This document shows, one piece after another, positions 42,338-50,504 of a DNA stretch of 64,000 nucleotides. This DNA comes from CAVTPU01 sp963736695 (lineage in GTDB: Bacteria > Actinomycetota > Actinomycetes > Mycobacteriales > Micromonosporaceae), in assembly GCA_963736695.1 (NCBI GenBank), contig CAVTPU010000004.1, positions 372,001 through 436,000 on the forward strand, in the 5' to 3' direction. The notes under the pieces are model-generated. The model worked only from the letters and a program-made list of their open reading frames with translations. It searched no databases and had not been told where the DNA came from. Positions within the stretch are counted from its first letter, which is position 1, and every line of letters starts with the position of its first letter. The position numbers and the translations under genes are program-made.

Positions 42338-43264
42338 TGAGTCCAGCTTCACAATGGGATCCAAGCCACCAATCTGGATCATGTGAACAACAAAGGAGGC
42401 GGCGTTGGCGGCCGCCGCTGCCTGATATGCATCTGTCTTGTCGTACCCCCAGTCACATATGCCCTTAACCATTGCCCAATCAACTTTGGATCGAGTTGCC
42501 GCAGTATAGATGCCGCCTGCCTCCATCTCTCCACCAATGGCCTCGCGCTCGGATTCCTTCAGCTGCTGACGATAAGTGAAGGAATCCACCAGAACACTTT
42601 CAGTCAACATCGGCCCGAAGTGGACTGACGCATCATTGTTCCAGTCAAGTTGGGCAGAGCGAAGACGATCGAGCAGATTTGGCGACGGGTGTACCTCGCC
42701 GCCGCGCTGAAATGTAAAACTGGCACCGCGTGCTCTCTGTGACACCTTCTTGTGAGCAATGAGGCGCAATTGATCCGCAACCAGAACGTCGGCAAGCCGC
42801 TGCGGCCTCTTAGGATCGTCGTCCTTCAGCCCGTAGCAGATTCCGACCAGAATGACATAGTCCGGCTGGAAATCTGCGATGAGCGCGGTGGACGCCGTAC
42901 TCGCCGCGTCCGGAGTAACCGCGCCAGGACCGATCTGGGAAAGCAGAACCTCGGTTCGGCTTACACGGCCGAGTGAGTAGACCGTATGGTGAGTGGACAT
43001 GTATCGGGTGAACGAATGACCGTTGACCGCCTTCACTGCCTGCATGACGGCGTCACGTTCGACGTTGGCGACAACCACGATCAATGCGCTGGTCGTATCG
43101 CGTAGGCCACCGACGTCCCCGCCTCTGTTCAGTTGTCTTGGAGTGACAGTCGTAGTGTCGGTTGGCGCCATGACAACGTGCCCGCTTGCTTGGCTGCCGG
43201 CACCAAACGACTGTGCTCCCACGTTGAGTGATCCGTTGAAGACAGGTCGGATTTCATTGCTCAT
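42326..43264 (-). CDS. Nucleoside-phosphorylase-fold protein with N-terminal amyloid-like motif
   Basis: A 312-residue protein. Residues 8-28 form a Gly/Ala/Ser/Asn-rich segment ('VFNGSLNVGAQSFGAGSQAS') ahead of a PNP_UDP_1 (MTA/SAH nucleosidase-like) domain: 'ALIVVVANVERDAVMQAVKA', 'VILVGICYGLKDDDP' (the VGxxxG phosphate/ribose loop), 'GGEMEAGGIYTAATRSK' (MExxG, ribose contact) and 'VKGICDWGYDKTDAYQ' (the late Asp acting on the base). It should cleave N-glycosidic bonds of a nucleoside or nucleotide. In bacterial conflict systems such domains are sensors or effectors of NLR-like and related proteins. ATG 43264 follows AAGGAG at 7 bases. The last four residues and the stop come from the IS end. 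It follows the membrane protein gene after 20 bases. Confidence 0.78.
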   Translation of the reverse strand: MSNEIRPVFNGSLNVGAQSFGAGSQASGHVVMAPTDTTTVTPRQLNRGGDVGGLRDTTSALIVVVANVERDAVMQAVKAVNGHSFTRYMSTHHTVYSLGRVSRTEVLLSQIGPGAVTPDAASTASTALIADFQPDYVILVGICYGLKDDDPKRPQRLADVLVADQLRLIAHKKVSQRARGASFTFQRGGEVHPSPNLLDRLRSAQLDWNNDASVHFGPMLTESVLVDSFTYRQQLKESEREAIGGEMEAGGIYTAATRSKVDWAMVKGICDWGYDKTDAYQAAAAANAASFVVHMIQIGGLDPIVKLDSERV

Positions 43265-43284
43265 TGTCGAACTCCTTATGTCGA

Positions 43285-45231
43285 TCATGACGATGCGTTC
43301 AGATTTGCCTGCACCGCCGTCGCCCCATTCGGAATGACCGAAACACCGACCGCGCCAACAGCTACGTTGCCGTTACCGAATGTCAAACTGCCTGCGGTGA
43401 GATTGTTAAACACGGCTTCGATCCGATTATTGATGATTGACTCCGACTTTCCGACGAACTCGGCAGTGTCAATACTGAGTGAGTCGAGATAGTCCGCAAC
43501 GGTCCTCACTAGTCGATACTGGAGACGTGACACGTGCCCCATCATGTCAACGAACGCATTGTAATGCATCTTTTGCCCTAAGGCTACGAATTCACGTAGG
43601 GATATGTCGGCCCCAAAATCAGCTGGTGTACCACGGCGCAGCGACCGGAGATGGCGACGATATTCATACCTGGCCATAGCCGGCCGCACTGCGGCCACGG
43701 CACAGTTTTGTAGGCAACCGAACACTGCGTGCACGTACGAGCGGGTTCCTTCAGTGATGCCCTTCGCCACCGCCGACAGTGGTCTGCGAGGAACGTCCGT
43801 TCGCCGCTCCACAACGTCAGCCTTCGCCTCGGTTTGTTTTCTCTCCTCCTCGGTTTGGTACAGCATCGTCGTAGGGCGTTGGACGAGATTGACTTCCGGA
43901 AGCGCGTGGAGGCTCACTTCAAGCTGGAGTAGCCGTCCGTTAAGTACGGCCCGAACGAGCATCGTGACGACAACCTCACCATCGCGGTCAGTCGCCTGAA
44001 GGCAGAGGTAGCCTCGTTCGTAATCACGCGGTGCACGGATGCGTTCGAGAACATCTGCTTCTGGCAACTCGACGTTGGGCGGCCTGCCGGGGAACGGGAT
44101 GTGGGTGGCTGGGCGGCCCGACAACCGCTGGCCGTCAATGTAAAGACGATGGCTGCATTGCAGGCTATCGAGATCAAATGATTCAGCCGTGCGTCGGAGT
44201 TCTCGGTGCAGGGCGCGCACATCCAGGGGTTGCGGGTCAACGCGATCCCCGCCGTCAATCAATCTTCCACGTGCTACATCAACGATCGGCGTGTTCCACT
44301 GAGTTAGGCGATGTCCCGCTCCGACGAACGGACCCAGTTCTTGTGACAAACCTTGCGGCGTCTGGAGAGTTCCCCGAGCCCGACTTCGTGAGTAGACCAG
44401 CACATTTCCGCAGGAGACGGCTCGGGCTCGTTTTTCGATATGTTCTGGCAGCGGCCGAGCCAGACGTCGCACACCACCCGTGCTGAATAGTACTTTGCTC
44501 GACAACAGATACGAGGCTACAGATGCGCTGACGACAATTATCCATGAGAGTATCGACGCCCCAAAGATGAGATACACGCACCTTCGAGCAGTTGCGTTGG
44601 TAACAACGAACATCGCGATGAGTATGAAAGCTGAGAAGGTTATCGTCAATCTCTGACGTGCTTTCTTGGGACTGTGTCTGGAGTACTTCCGGAGCTGTTG
44701 GCAAATCGCTCGCACAGTTATCTTGCATCGAGCCAAGATGGCCCGGAGCGCGGCACCAGCTACCACAGTCATGGCGACCACGATGAAACCTATCGACTTT
44801 CCCCCCGCAAGCACGTATCCAATCATCGTCGCGGCAACAACCATCAATAATGCGAGCAGAATATCGCGTCCCATAACAAGCCGCCGCGCGGCAGCCGCAT
44901 GACGTAGTAACCCGACGAGGTCAGTCCCGTAGCATGGCGCCCAAGCATTGTGCCGGCGGGCGTGGAAATGCTCGGCAATACTTTCACGCAGCTCGGGCTC
45001 CACGTAGACAAACGCGCACAGCTTTCTAGTCGGCATACTGCCTTCGAACGGCGCGAGCGTCGGCTCGTACGGAGCGCCTACCGAATCCGAAAATGGGTGC
45101 GCGAGACGAGTATTCCCGTCCGAGCGGTGGAGTCGTCGAAGGCTCGCCTTCTGACGAACGCGGGACGGTCTCACTTCATCGTCTTCATATTGCCTTTCTG
45201 AACGAGGCCGAGGTTTCGAAACTGTCGGCAT
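43285..45231 (-). CDS. Large membrane protein with C-terminal amyloid-like motif
   Basis: A 648-residue protein. Two hydrophobic pairs lie at about residues 125-170 ('ILLALLMVVAATMIGYVLAG', 'GFIVVAMTVVAGAALRAI') and 205-255 ('LTITFSAFILIAMFVVTNA', 'LIFGASILSWIIVVSASVAS'), leaving a soluble region of about 390 residues on the cytoplasmic side. That region includes a DRDGEVVVTMLVRAVLNGRL strand segment and a helical C-terminal third ('ADISLREFVALGQKMHYNAF'). The end, residues 607-648, contains 'VFNNLTAGSLTFGNGNVAVG', similar to the start of the downstream phosphorylase-fold protein. ATG 45231 has GAGG at 6 bases. No family is recognised. The pair looks like a two-protein signalling unit at the membrane. 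Confidence 0.65.
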   Translation of the reverse strand: MPTVSKPRPRSERQYEDDEVRPSRVRQKASLRRLHRSDGNTRLAHPFSDSVGAPYEPTLAPFEGSMPTRKLCAFVYVEPELRESIAEHFHARRHNAWAPCYGTDLVGLLRHAAAARRLVMGRDILLALLMVVAATMIGYVLAGGKSIGFIVVAMTVVAGAALRAILARCKITVRAICQQLRKYSRHSPKKARQRLTITFSAFILIAMFVVTNATARRCVYLIFGASILSWIIVVSASVASYLLSSKVLFSTGGVRRLARPLPEHIEKRARAVSCGNVLVYSRSRARGTLQTPQGLSQELGPFVGAGHRLTQWNTPIVDVARGRLIDGGDRVDPQPLDVRALHRELRRTAESFDLDSLQCSHRLYIDGQRLSGRPATHIPFPGRPPNVELPEADVLERIRAPRDYERGYLCLQATDRDGEVVVTMLVRAVLNGRLLQLEVSLHALPEVNLVQRPTTMLYQTEEERKQTEAKADVVERRTDVPRRPLSAVAKGITEGTRSYVHAVFGCLQNCAVAAVRPAMARYEYRRHLRSLRRGTPADFGADISLREFVALGQKMHYNAFVDMMGHVSRLQYRLVRTVADYLDSLSIDTAEFVGKSESIINNRIEAVFNNLTAGSLTFGNGNVAVGAVGVSVIPNGATAVQANLNASS

Positions 45232-45371
45232 GTTCCGCCTCACTCTCACCAAGAACTATGTTGGACGACTTTGGGCAAGCGAATTCACGCAGCCAACGCA
45301 CATCAGACGCCTCGCTCCGGCTCCATGTCGCTCATCGCTTCGCGGGCTAGCGTCGGACCCTACGTTCAGAT

Positions 45372-45977
45372 CTAGCTATTTCGCGCTGAGGCCCAACGGG
45401 CCAACACCCAATTGCTGAAGACTTGCTGCGCCAACAGAATCACCCCAACCGACTCGACAATCACAATGGCTGCGACCGGCCACGAACGGACGATGAGGTC
45501 AATATTCGCGAGAATGGCGGCAGCACCTGGGAGGCAAAACGTAACGATGCTGGCGGCCGCCTGGACGGAAACTCTCAATCGGTAACCGGGTCCAGCTCGA
45601 TGCGCCGACTCCCAGCCGAAGAGGTCAGAATCAACTGGCATTCGCATCGCCAGTTTGGAGGCAAGGTTGAGGCGAATGTACCGGCCAATCTCTGTGACCT
45701 TGCGATCATTACTCACGCTCGTCCAACCCAGCAGAACGCAGACCGCCGGCAGCGCCAAAAGAACAGCGGTCGATCGCAGCTGCACCGCAGTGCCGCACAC
45801 CGCCCCAATCGCAACCAACGTCGCATAGATCAGATTGTCGCGGCTGGTAATCCTGATACGTTGCTCCTCTTTCAGATGTCCGTACTCTAGGACGACAAGA
45901 TCCAAACTACTTGACCTGGCCAGGCTAGCCGCGCACGTAGATCGGCCACACCCCACTTCCTGCACCGACAGCTCCAT
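45372..45977 (-). CDS. Small integral membrane protein
   Basis: A protein of up to 201 residues with about four spans in two pairs ('LIYATLVAIGAVCGTAVQLR', 'TAVLLALPAVCVLLGWTSV'; 'AASIVTFCLPGAAAILANI', 'WPVAAIVIVESVGVILLAQQ'). Before the first pair is 'VVLEYGHLKEEQRIRITSRD', a conserved-looking amphipathic helix found in actinobacterial proteins of this type; the Cys-containing 25 residues before it may not be translated. It lies 140 bases upstream of the large membrane protein gene on the same strand and could be its operon partner. No function is assigned. Confidence 0.6.
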   Translation of the reverse strand: MELSVQEVGCGRSTCAASLARSSSLDLVVLEYGHLKEEQRIRITSRDNLIYATLVAIGAVCGTAVQLRSTAVLLALPAVCVLLGWTSVSNDRKVTEIGRYIRLNLASKLAMRMPVDSDLFGWESAHRAGPGYRLRVSVQAAASIVTFCLPGAAAILANIDLIVRSWPVAAIVIVESVGVILLAQQVFSNWVLARWASARNS

Positions 45978-46041
45978 GCATAGGAACCTATCTTTGAGGG
46001 GAGCTTCTTGTCAAGCTGACATTTAGCGCCAACGTCTTCCG

Positions 46042-46766
46042 CTAATGGCTACCCCCTTCACTGCCGGCAGCGGCACGCAGCAGCGCTGGATGAAGCCTCG
46101 CGGCTGATCCACGCCGGTAGAGCACGGCCGGACGACCGCCGTCGGACGCTCTTTTCGAACCGGCAGGAACGACGAAGCCCTCCGTCCTTGTAACCTTGCG
46201 ACTGAAGTTCCCGGGGTCGAGGCTCGCATCCCACACTGTCTCGTAGACGCCTCGCAACTCGCTGATAGTGAATGTTTCAGCACAGAAAGCTGCGGCGACC
46301 GTAGTGTCCTCTAGCCGAGCCCTCGCGCGCTCGACCGCCGCCCCAAGAATCTCCCCATGATCAAACGCCAGCGTCGCTGGAGCATTCAACAACGCCCGCA
46401 TCCCTCCCACCGGGCGCTCCGCGCGTCCGACCCTGCCACCGGCATCGGAAGATTGGGGGCGATGGCCAGGTACGGCACGCTTACCACGCGGCCTCGGGGA
46501 TCACGCCTGGGGGAGCCAAAGACACGCAACTGCTCCAGGTGAAGGACCGACCCGTCGAGCGCCGTCTCCTCACGCAGTTCCCGGACCGCCGCATCGGGCA
46601 GGTCCTCGCCCTCCCGAACAAAGCCGCCCGGCAACGCCAGCTGGCCGCGATACGGCTCGTTGCCGCGTTCGACGAGCAGAACCTGGAGTACGCGATCACG
46701 GACGGTCAGAATGGCAAGATCTACTGCCAGGCGCAACTGCGCATGGTTCCGCTTGCGGCTCGACAT
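46042..46766 (-). pseudogene. NUDIX regulator/hydrolase (NrtR-like architecture), frameshifted
   Basis: The first frame starts 'MSSRKRNHAQLRLAVDLAIL' and contains 'LALPGGFVREGEDLPDAAVR' with 'ELREETALDG', a complete NUDIX box apart from the final Gly context. It ends shortly after 'SARWEGC'. A second frame carries on 'ALLNAPATLAFDHGEILGAA' and 'FTISELRGVYETVWDASLDP', 'GNFSRKVTRTEGFV', the C-terminal winged-helix domain of NrtR-type NUDIX regulators that sense ADP-ribose in NAD metabolism. The switch near 46400 equals one missing base. If the indel is an error, this is an intact regulator of about 240 residues. Confidence 0.72.
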
Positions 46767-46889
46767 GCGATAAGCGTAGCCAAATGTCACCATGACACAA
46801 AGCAAAGGCACACCCGGCACCATCTCGACACTGTCGCCCACGGTCGACGTAGGTCGAAGTCGGAGTGCGTCCCCTCGGCACAGCAGGCT

Positions 46890-47507
46890 AACAAATGGGA
46901 TCGAGACTCTCCGCCATGCTGCGCGGGGTGGCGTCGATCCGGAACCGGCGACGATGCGGCTCGTCGACTATGGCGCCACCGTGATGCCTCTCGCCATGCG
47001 GGGACTTGAAGGCAAGACGCTCGACCCGTATCTCGGTAGCTGGCGTAAGCGGGTCGTGCCGGCTCTGGGCCACCTTCCCGTTCGAATATCACTAACGGCA
47101 CGGTCGACCACGCGGTGCACGGTTGGATCGGTGACGGCTGCGGCCGGTCGACCGTCAAGAACAGTCAGGCCCCGCCATCACATGACTCACGGCTGTTCGT
47201 TGGGCCGAAGGATGGCCGGATCAGCACTGCGGTGCTGCGTGCCGCGACGCACTGGGATGCGGTCGTGACCCGGCTCGGATATGACCACCTGCGGCGGCAC
47301 GATCTGCGACACGCGGGGTTGACCTGGCTCGCTGATGCCGGGGTGCCCGTCCACGTCCTGCGGAAGATCGCTGGGCACGGGTCGCTGACCACTACGCAGC
47401 GCTACCTTCACCCCGACCATCGGTCATACCGCGAGGCAGGCGAGGCGCTCAGCGCCCACCTATCGGCGCCTCGGTCCCCATCTGGTCCCCAATTGAAGGC
47501 CATCTAA
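46890..47507 (+). pseudogene. Decayed tyrosine integrase, second copy
   Basis: Segments match the intact integrase at 60588-61805 closely: 'GGVDPEPATMRLVDYGATVM' and 'LAMRGLEGKTLDPYLGSWRK' in one frame, 'DHAVHGWIGDGCGRSTVKNS' after a frame change near 47090, then, after loss of roughly 400 bases of the middle domain, 'LFVGPKDGRISTAVLRAATH' and the catalytic end 'RRHDLRHAGLTWLADAGVPV' with 'HGSLTTTQRYLHPD'. The N-terminal arm-binding part is mostly lost. It lies directly next to the left att repeat in the same orientation as the intact integrase relative to its own repeat, so it belonged to a related element that occupied the same tRNA site. Confidence 0.88.
47473..47491 (+). repeat. 19-bp direct repeat, copy 1 (candidate integrase arm site)
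   Basis: GGTCCCCATCTGGTCCCCA, itself two GGTCCCCA units, lies inside the 3' end of the decayed integrase. An identical copy is at 47728-47746 on the other side of the att core, so the pair flanks the tRNA-derived repeat as arm-type sites flank an attP core. Confidence 0.6.
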
Positions 47508-47539
47508 TTCACGCAAACTTCGACCGCCCTAAATCAAGA

Positions 47540-47632
47540 ACGGCCGTTGACCTGGGAAAACTCCCAAGTCGACGGCCGTTTTGTCTGTGTCGGGACGGCG
47601 GGATTCGAACCCACGACCCCTTGACCCCCAGG
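47540..47632. repeat. Left att repeat with terminator hairpin and tRNA-Pro 3' half
   Basis: This 93-bp segment matches 61837-61928 with a single indel. Its first 40 bases form a near-perfect hairpin (ACGGCCGTTGAC arms around GGGA-AAAC-TCCC, then TTTT), a plausible terminator for the adjacent integrase genes. Positions 47591-47631, read on the minus strand, are the 3' half of tRNA-Pro: anticodon loop CTGGGGG (GGG anticodon), TCAAG stem strand, T-arm GTGGG-TTCGAAT-CCCGC and acceptor strand CGTCCCG. No 5' half follows on the right, so it is not a functional tRNA. Crossover in the anticodon loop is the pSAM2-type attachment arrangement. Confidence 0.85.
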
Positions 47633-47727
47633 ACGTATGCGTAGCCGTTTTTGCAGGTCACGCGGGGTGAACGCAGGACGCGCTCTGGCCTGCGCGACGC
47701 TCATCGTGAGGTCCGCGCATGTCGTGT

Positions 47728-47746
47728 GGTCCCCATCTGGTCCCCA
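47728..47746 (+). repeat. 19-bp direct repeat, copy 2 (candidate integrase arm site)
   Basis: Identical to 47473-47491 (GGTCCCCATCTGGTCCCCA) and 96 bases to the right of the att repeat. Integrases of this family bind paired arm-type sites on both sides of the core. A related but different pattern (GGTCCACAAGTGGTCCAC) lies inside the end of the intact integrase gene near 61770. Confidence 0.6.
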
Positions 47747-47842
47747 CGGGCGCCGCCGAACGGCCTGCAGTCGCCCGGCACGGGCGCAACCCCGTCACCG
47801 TCATCTCGTCGCCGTTGGCCCGCGAGCTGTTTTAGGCGGGTT

Positions 47843-47900
47843 CTGGCCCCCGGTCAAGGTGGAGCGCCCTGCCGGACGTACGACCTTGACCGGGGGCCAG
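47843..47900. repeat. Perfect 18-bp inverted repeat with 22-base loop
   Basis: CTGGCCCCCGGTCAAGGT at 47843-47860 is followed by its exact complement at 47883-47900. The hairpin is very stable, and no T-run follows. It lies in the otherwise empty 900 bases between the left att repeat and the first clear AICE gene. It could be a bidirectional terminator insulating the element, or a single-strand origin or transfer-related structure. Confidence 0.7.
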
Positions 47901-47937
47901 GTTCCGCCTTGGCTCGTAGCGGGTCAACGGAGACGAG

Positions 47938-48039
47938 ATGACCACCCCACCCACAAACAGCGACATTGGTCCCCCGGTCATCTTGGAGCTGGAGCCCCCG
48001 CCGGAGGCACAAAAGAGCCCGATCAGTGTCGGTCGGTGA
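47938..48039 (+). CDS. Possible 33-residue protein
   Basis: ATG 47938 follows GGAGACGAG at a usable distance and opens a short frame 'MTTPPTNSDIGPPVILELEP' ending 'EAQKSPISVGR'. It is Pro/Glu-rich and soluble. It is the only plausible coding stretch in the region 47633-48553 and lies just after the strong inverted repeat. No family is recognised, and it may be untranslated. Confidence 0.3.
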   Translation: MTTPPTNSDIGPPVILELEPPPEAQKSPISVGR

Positions 48040-48553
48040 CTGCGGCAGCGTGATGCGGCTCGTCCTGGTCGTGCTGATGTTCACGGTCCAACCTGGTCAC
48101 ACACCGCGCGCTGTCGCCGGCGGCCTGCACCCCGCCGCCCGGGCCGAAGGCCAGAGGGCGGGCGGGGCGGCTACGGCCGGGCCAGCCGGCAGGCGCGCAG
48201 CGGGCCGAAGGCCCGCCTTGAAACCGTATAGAAAGTTCTCACAACCGGCTCATACGTCGGATAGAGACTGCACCCGAACCGGTCGACGCCCCACACGTCC
48301 GCCTCGGCCGAGGCAATACCTGATCACCACCATGTGCGACTCGTCGCGGCACCTCAATGCCGATGACCTGCTCATAGTCAGGCCGACGCAGACAGTCCAC
48401 CTGCGCTGCGGAACATACAAACCGCGATATGCACGCACCACCAGCGTTGCACAGCCACGAGTCTGCTTGCGCCCCCCGATTCACTTTGATACCAAGTTCT
48501 ACCGTGTTGGTTCGTTCGACACGTCCGCCGCGCTAACCAGAAGGAGCACGTGC

Positions 48554-49774
48554 ATGGCAATTCGCCGCAGGCCACCAGACCCCAAGCCCGTCGATGTGAG
48601 GCTAGGCCATCTCGTGCTCGGATATTCCGACCTGACCTCATTGATGAACCTGCTGGCATCGCGAGTAGGCGACTTTAAGATCGAGGCCGGGGAAAAGAAG
48701 ATCAGCAACATCGGCGATCTCTACAGCGCCAGCAGAAGCGAAAGAGCTGCCTTGATAATAAGGACAACTTCGCCCAACACTACGATCTATCTGTGCGCCG
48801 GAAACGCACGCGTCGAGATCGCCGATACCTCGCCAGCAGGCATCAATCTCGCCGGGGAGGTTCTGACACACTTGGAACACCGCAGGCAGAGGGCTCCGGT
48901 CGGAATCGGATCGATACTCCTTTACGGGGCACTCACCGCGTTCGTCGTCGCTATCATTTCATTTGTACACTCGCTTGTAACGTCGCCTAAAACAGCGATG
49001 ATCGCGACCGGAGTCCTGGCCGCATTCACCCTGCTCGTACTGTTGACTACTGGGTCAAACTTACACTCCTCGGGTAGCGTGAGCCTAAAACTCGGGGAGC
49101 GGCCGACCAGCGTCGAAAAAACCCAACTTCGCTACCTTTGCGAGTTGCCAAAACACGTCACGGCATTCCGCCTGGGATTCATCCGACTTTATTTGGACGA
49201 TATAGACGACATTGCAAGTATACTCTCGATGCGCGGCAAGTCGGTCCACCTCTATGCGGGCAGTGCGAAACTCGACTCCGCAAACGATCTTCGCAATACC
49301 ACATCGGACGAACTGGCAAATCTCGTTTTCGAATCGCGTAAGCCACATGTTCGAGTCGAGATTTGTCAACAACGGACAATCGTTTATGCGCTTGAAGATA
49401 CCAGCAAGGCTATTTCCCTCGCTGATGATATTGCCCGCTTAATCGCTCGGCGCGCCACGCGATTTCCTGTCGGACACCCGGATATCCCGATTGTTGTCGC
49501 TCTTTCGATAGGACTCCTCACTTCGGCCCCCACCGTCATCTGGCCGAACGTGTCGATTATTGATCGCATCGGGGTGGTTACTTACGCGGTCCTCCTTCCA
49601 CTCCTCAGCGCATCATTCTATTCTCTTGCGAGAGTCACGGGTGGCGCCAAAATCTATCGCACGGACCGCGCTGGCCGCATCGACATGCAAAGATCTTGGC
49701 GACAGATGTGGATAAGTGCCACGATCGGCGCGACCATAAGCGTCGCGTTGACATGGTGGCAGTTGCGCAGCTAA
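48554..49774 (+). CDS. Membrane protein with internally duplicated domain-plus-2TM unit
   Basis: A 406-residue protein with AAGGAG 7 bases before ATG 48554. It is built of two similar halves: a domain of about 95 residues (first 'LGHLVLGYSDLTSLMNLLAS' to 'GINLAGEVLTHLEHRR'; second 'LGFIRLYLDDIDDIASILSM' to 'AISLADDIARLIARR'), each followed by a pair of membrane spans ('IGSILLYGALTAFVVAIISF'; 'IPIVVALSIGLLTSAPTVIW'). The soluble domains are alpha/beta and probably cytoplasmic. A+T content is clearly higher than in the AICE core genes, indicating recent acquisition as cargo. No family is recognised. Confidence 0.65.
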   Translation: MAIRRRPPDPKPVDVRLGHLVLGYSDLTSLMNLLASRVGDFKIEAGEKKISNIGDLYSASRSERAALIIRTTSPNTTIYLCAGNARVEIADTSPAGINLAGEVLTHLEHRRQRAPVGIGSILLYGALTAFVVAIISFVHSLVTSPKTAMIATGVLAAFTLLVLLTTGSNLHSSGSVSLKLGERPTSVEKTQLRYLCELPKHVTAFRLGFIRLYLDDIDDIASILSMRGKSVHLYAGSAKLDSANDLRNTTSDELANLVFESRKPHVRVEICQQRTIVYALEDTSKAISLADDIARLIARRATRFPVGHPDIPIVVALSIGLLTSAPTVIWPNVSIIDRIGVVTYAVLLPLLSASFYSLARVTGGAKIYRTDRAGRIDMQRSWRQMWISATIGATISVALTWWQLRS

Positions 49775-49845
49775 CCAACGAAGTGAGGATCGAGCTAGCT
49801 CTGACGCGTTGTGGTTCGCGGAAATGATGACCGGTCCGGACGGGT

Positions 49846-50007
49846 AGGGCTTCGAGGTGTTGGATCGGCTCCCGGGAAATTCGGGAGCGTTACGGACTTG
49901 AGGATGTGGTGACTCGGTTCATTGTGCGCGCCGAGTGTGAGCTTGTAGGCGCGGTTCGGCGTACGGAGGAACGGTTACGGGCGGCCGGGGTGGACTATCC
50001 GATGTAG
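49846..50007 (+). pseudogene. Possible C-terminal gene remnant
   Basis: One plus-strand frame reads 'REIRERYGLEDVVTRFIVRA' then 'ECELVGAVRRTEERLRAAGV' and 'DYPM' before a stop at 50005-50007. The amphipathic, coding-like composition suggests the tail of a former gene, but there is no start and no recognisable family. It overlaps the end of the convergent NUDIX gene by 13 bases. Confidence 0.3.
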
Positions 50008-50462
50008 GGCTCTCCGTGGGTGAACCCGTGGTCAACGCGCAGCCTCATTGACGGGTGCATCGGCAGCGTGTCGAGCTGGTCGCGGGGCACCCACCGGACT
50101 TCTGATGACTCGCTGGATGTGGTCGGTTCGCCAGCGAGATAGCGGGCGCGAAAGCAGATCGAGAACTGTTGCCGGACTTCCCCGTCGGTGTATTCAACGA
50201 CGTGGCTCGGGTTGGTGTAGATGCCGACGATGCCGGTCACCTCGATGTCGACCCCGGCCTCTTCCCTGGTCTCGCGTGCGGCGGTCTCAGCGATGAACTC
50301 GCCGAAATCCTGCGCACCGCCGGGCAACGCCCACAGGTCATTGTCGGTGCGACGGATGAGCAGGACCCGGTCGACGTCATCGGCGACAAACACCGTGCAG
50401 GCGACAACGATCGAGTTGGCCTCGGGGGCGTTCGGGTCGTTGAAGTGTTCTATCCTCGCCAC
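49995..50462 (-). CDS. NUDIX hydrolase (AICE cargo)
   Basis: A 155-residue NUDIX protein. 'LPGGAQDFGEFIAETAARET' with 'REEAGVDI' is the complete Gx5Ex7REUxEExGU box that binds the divalent metals and cleaves nucleoside-diphosphate-linked substrates. 'VLLIRRTDNDLWALPGG' before the box is typical for MutT-like members. The start 'MARIEHFNDPNAPEANSIVV' follows a 42-base gap from the upstream gene. NUDIX genes are frequent in AICEs; their substrates there are unknown, and a link to NAD or nucleotide signalling during transfer has been proposed only loosely. Confidence 0.88.
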   Translation of the reverse strand: MARIEHFNDPNAPEANSIVVACTVFVADDVDRVLLIRRTDNDLWALPGGAQDFGEFIAETAARETREEAGVDIEVTGIVGIYTNPSHVVEYTDGEVRQQFSICFRARYLAGEPTTSSESSEVRWVPRDQLDTLPMHPSMRLRVDHGFTHGEPYIG

Positions 50463-50504
50463 GTATCCGATCCTGCCATCTCCGACCGGCGAAACGGTGC
50501 GGGA

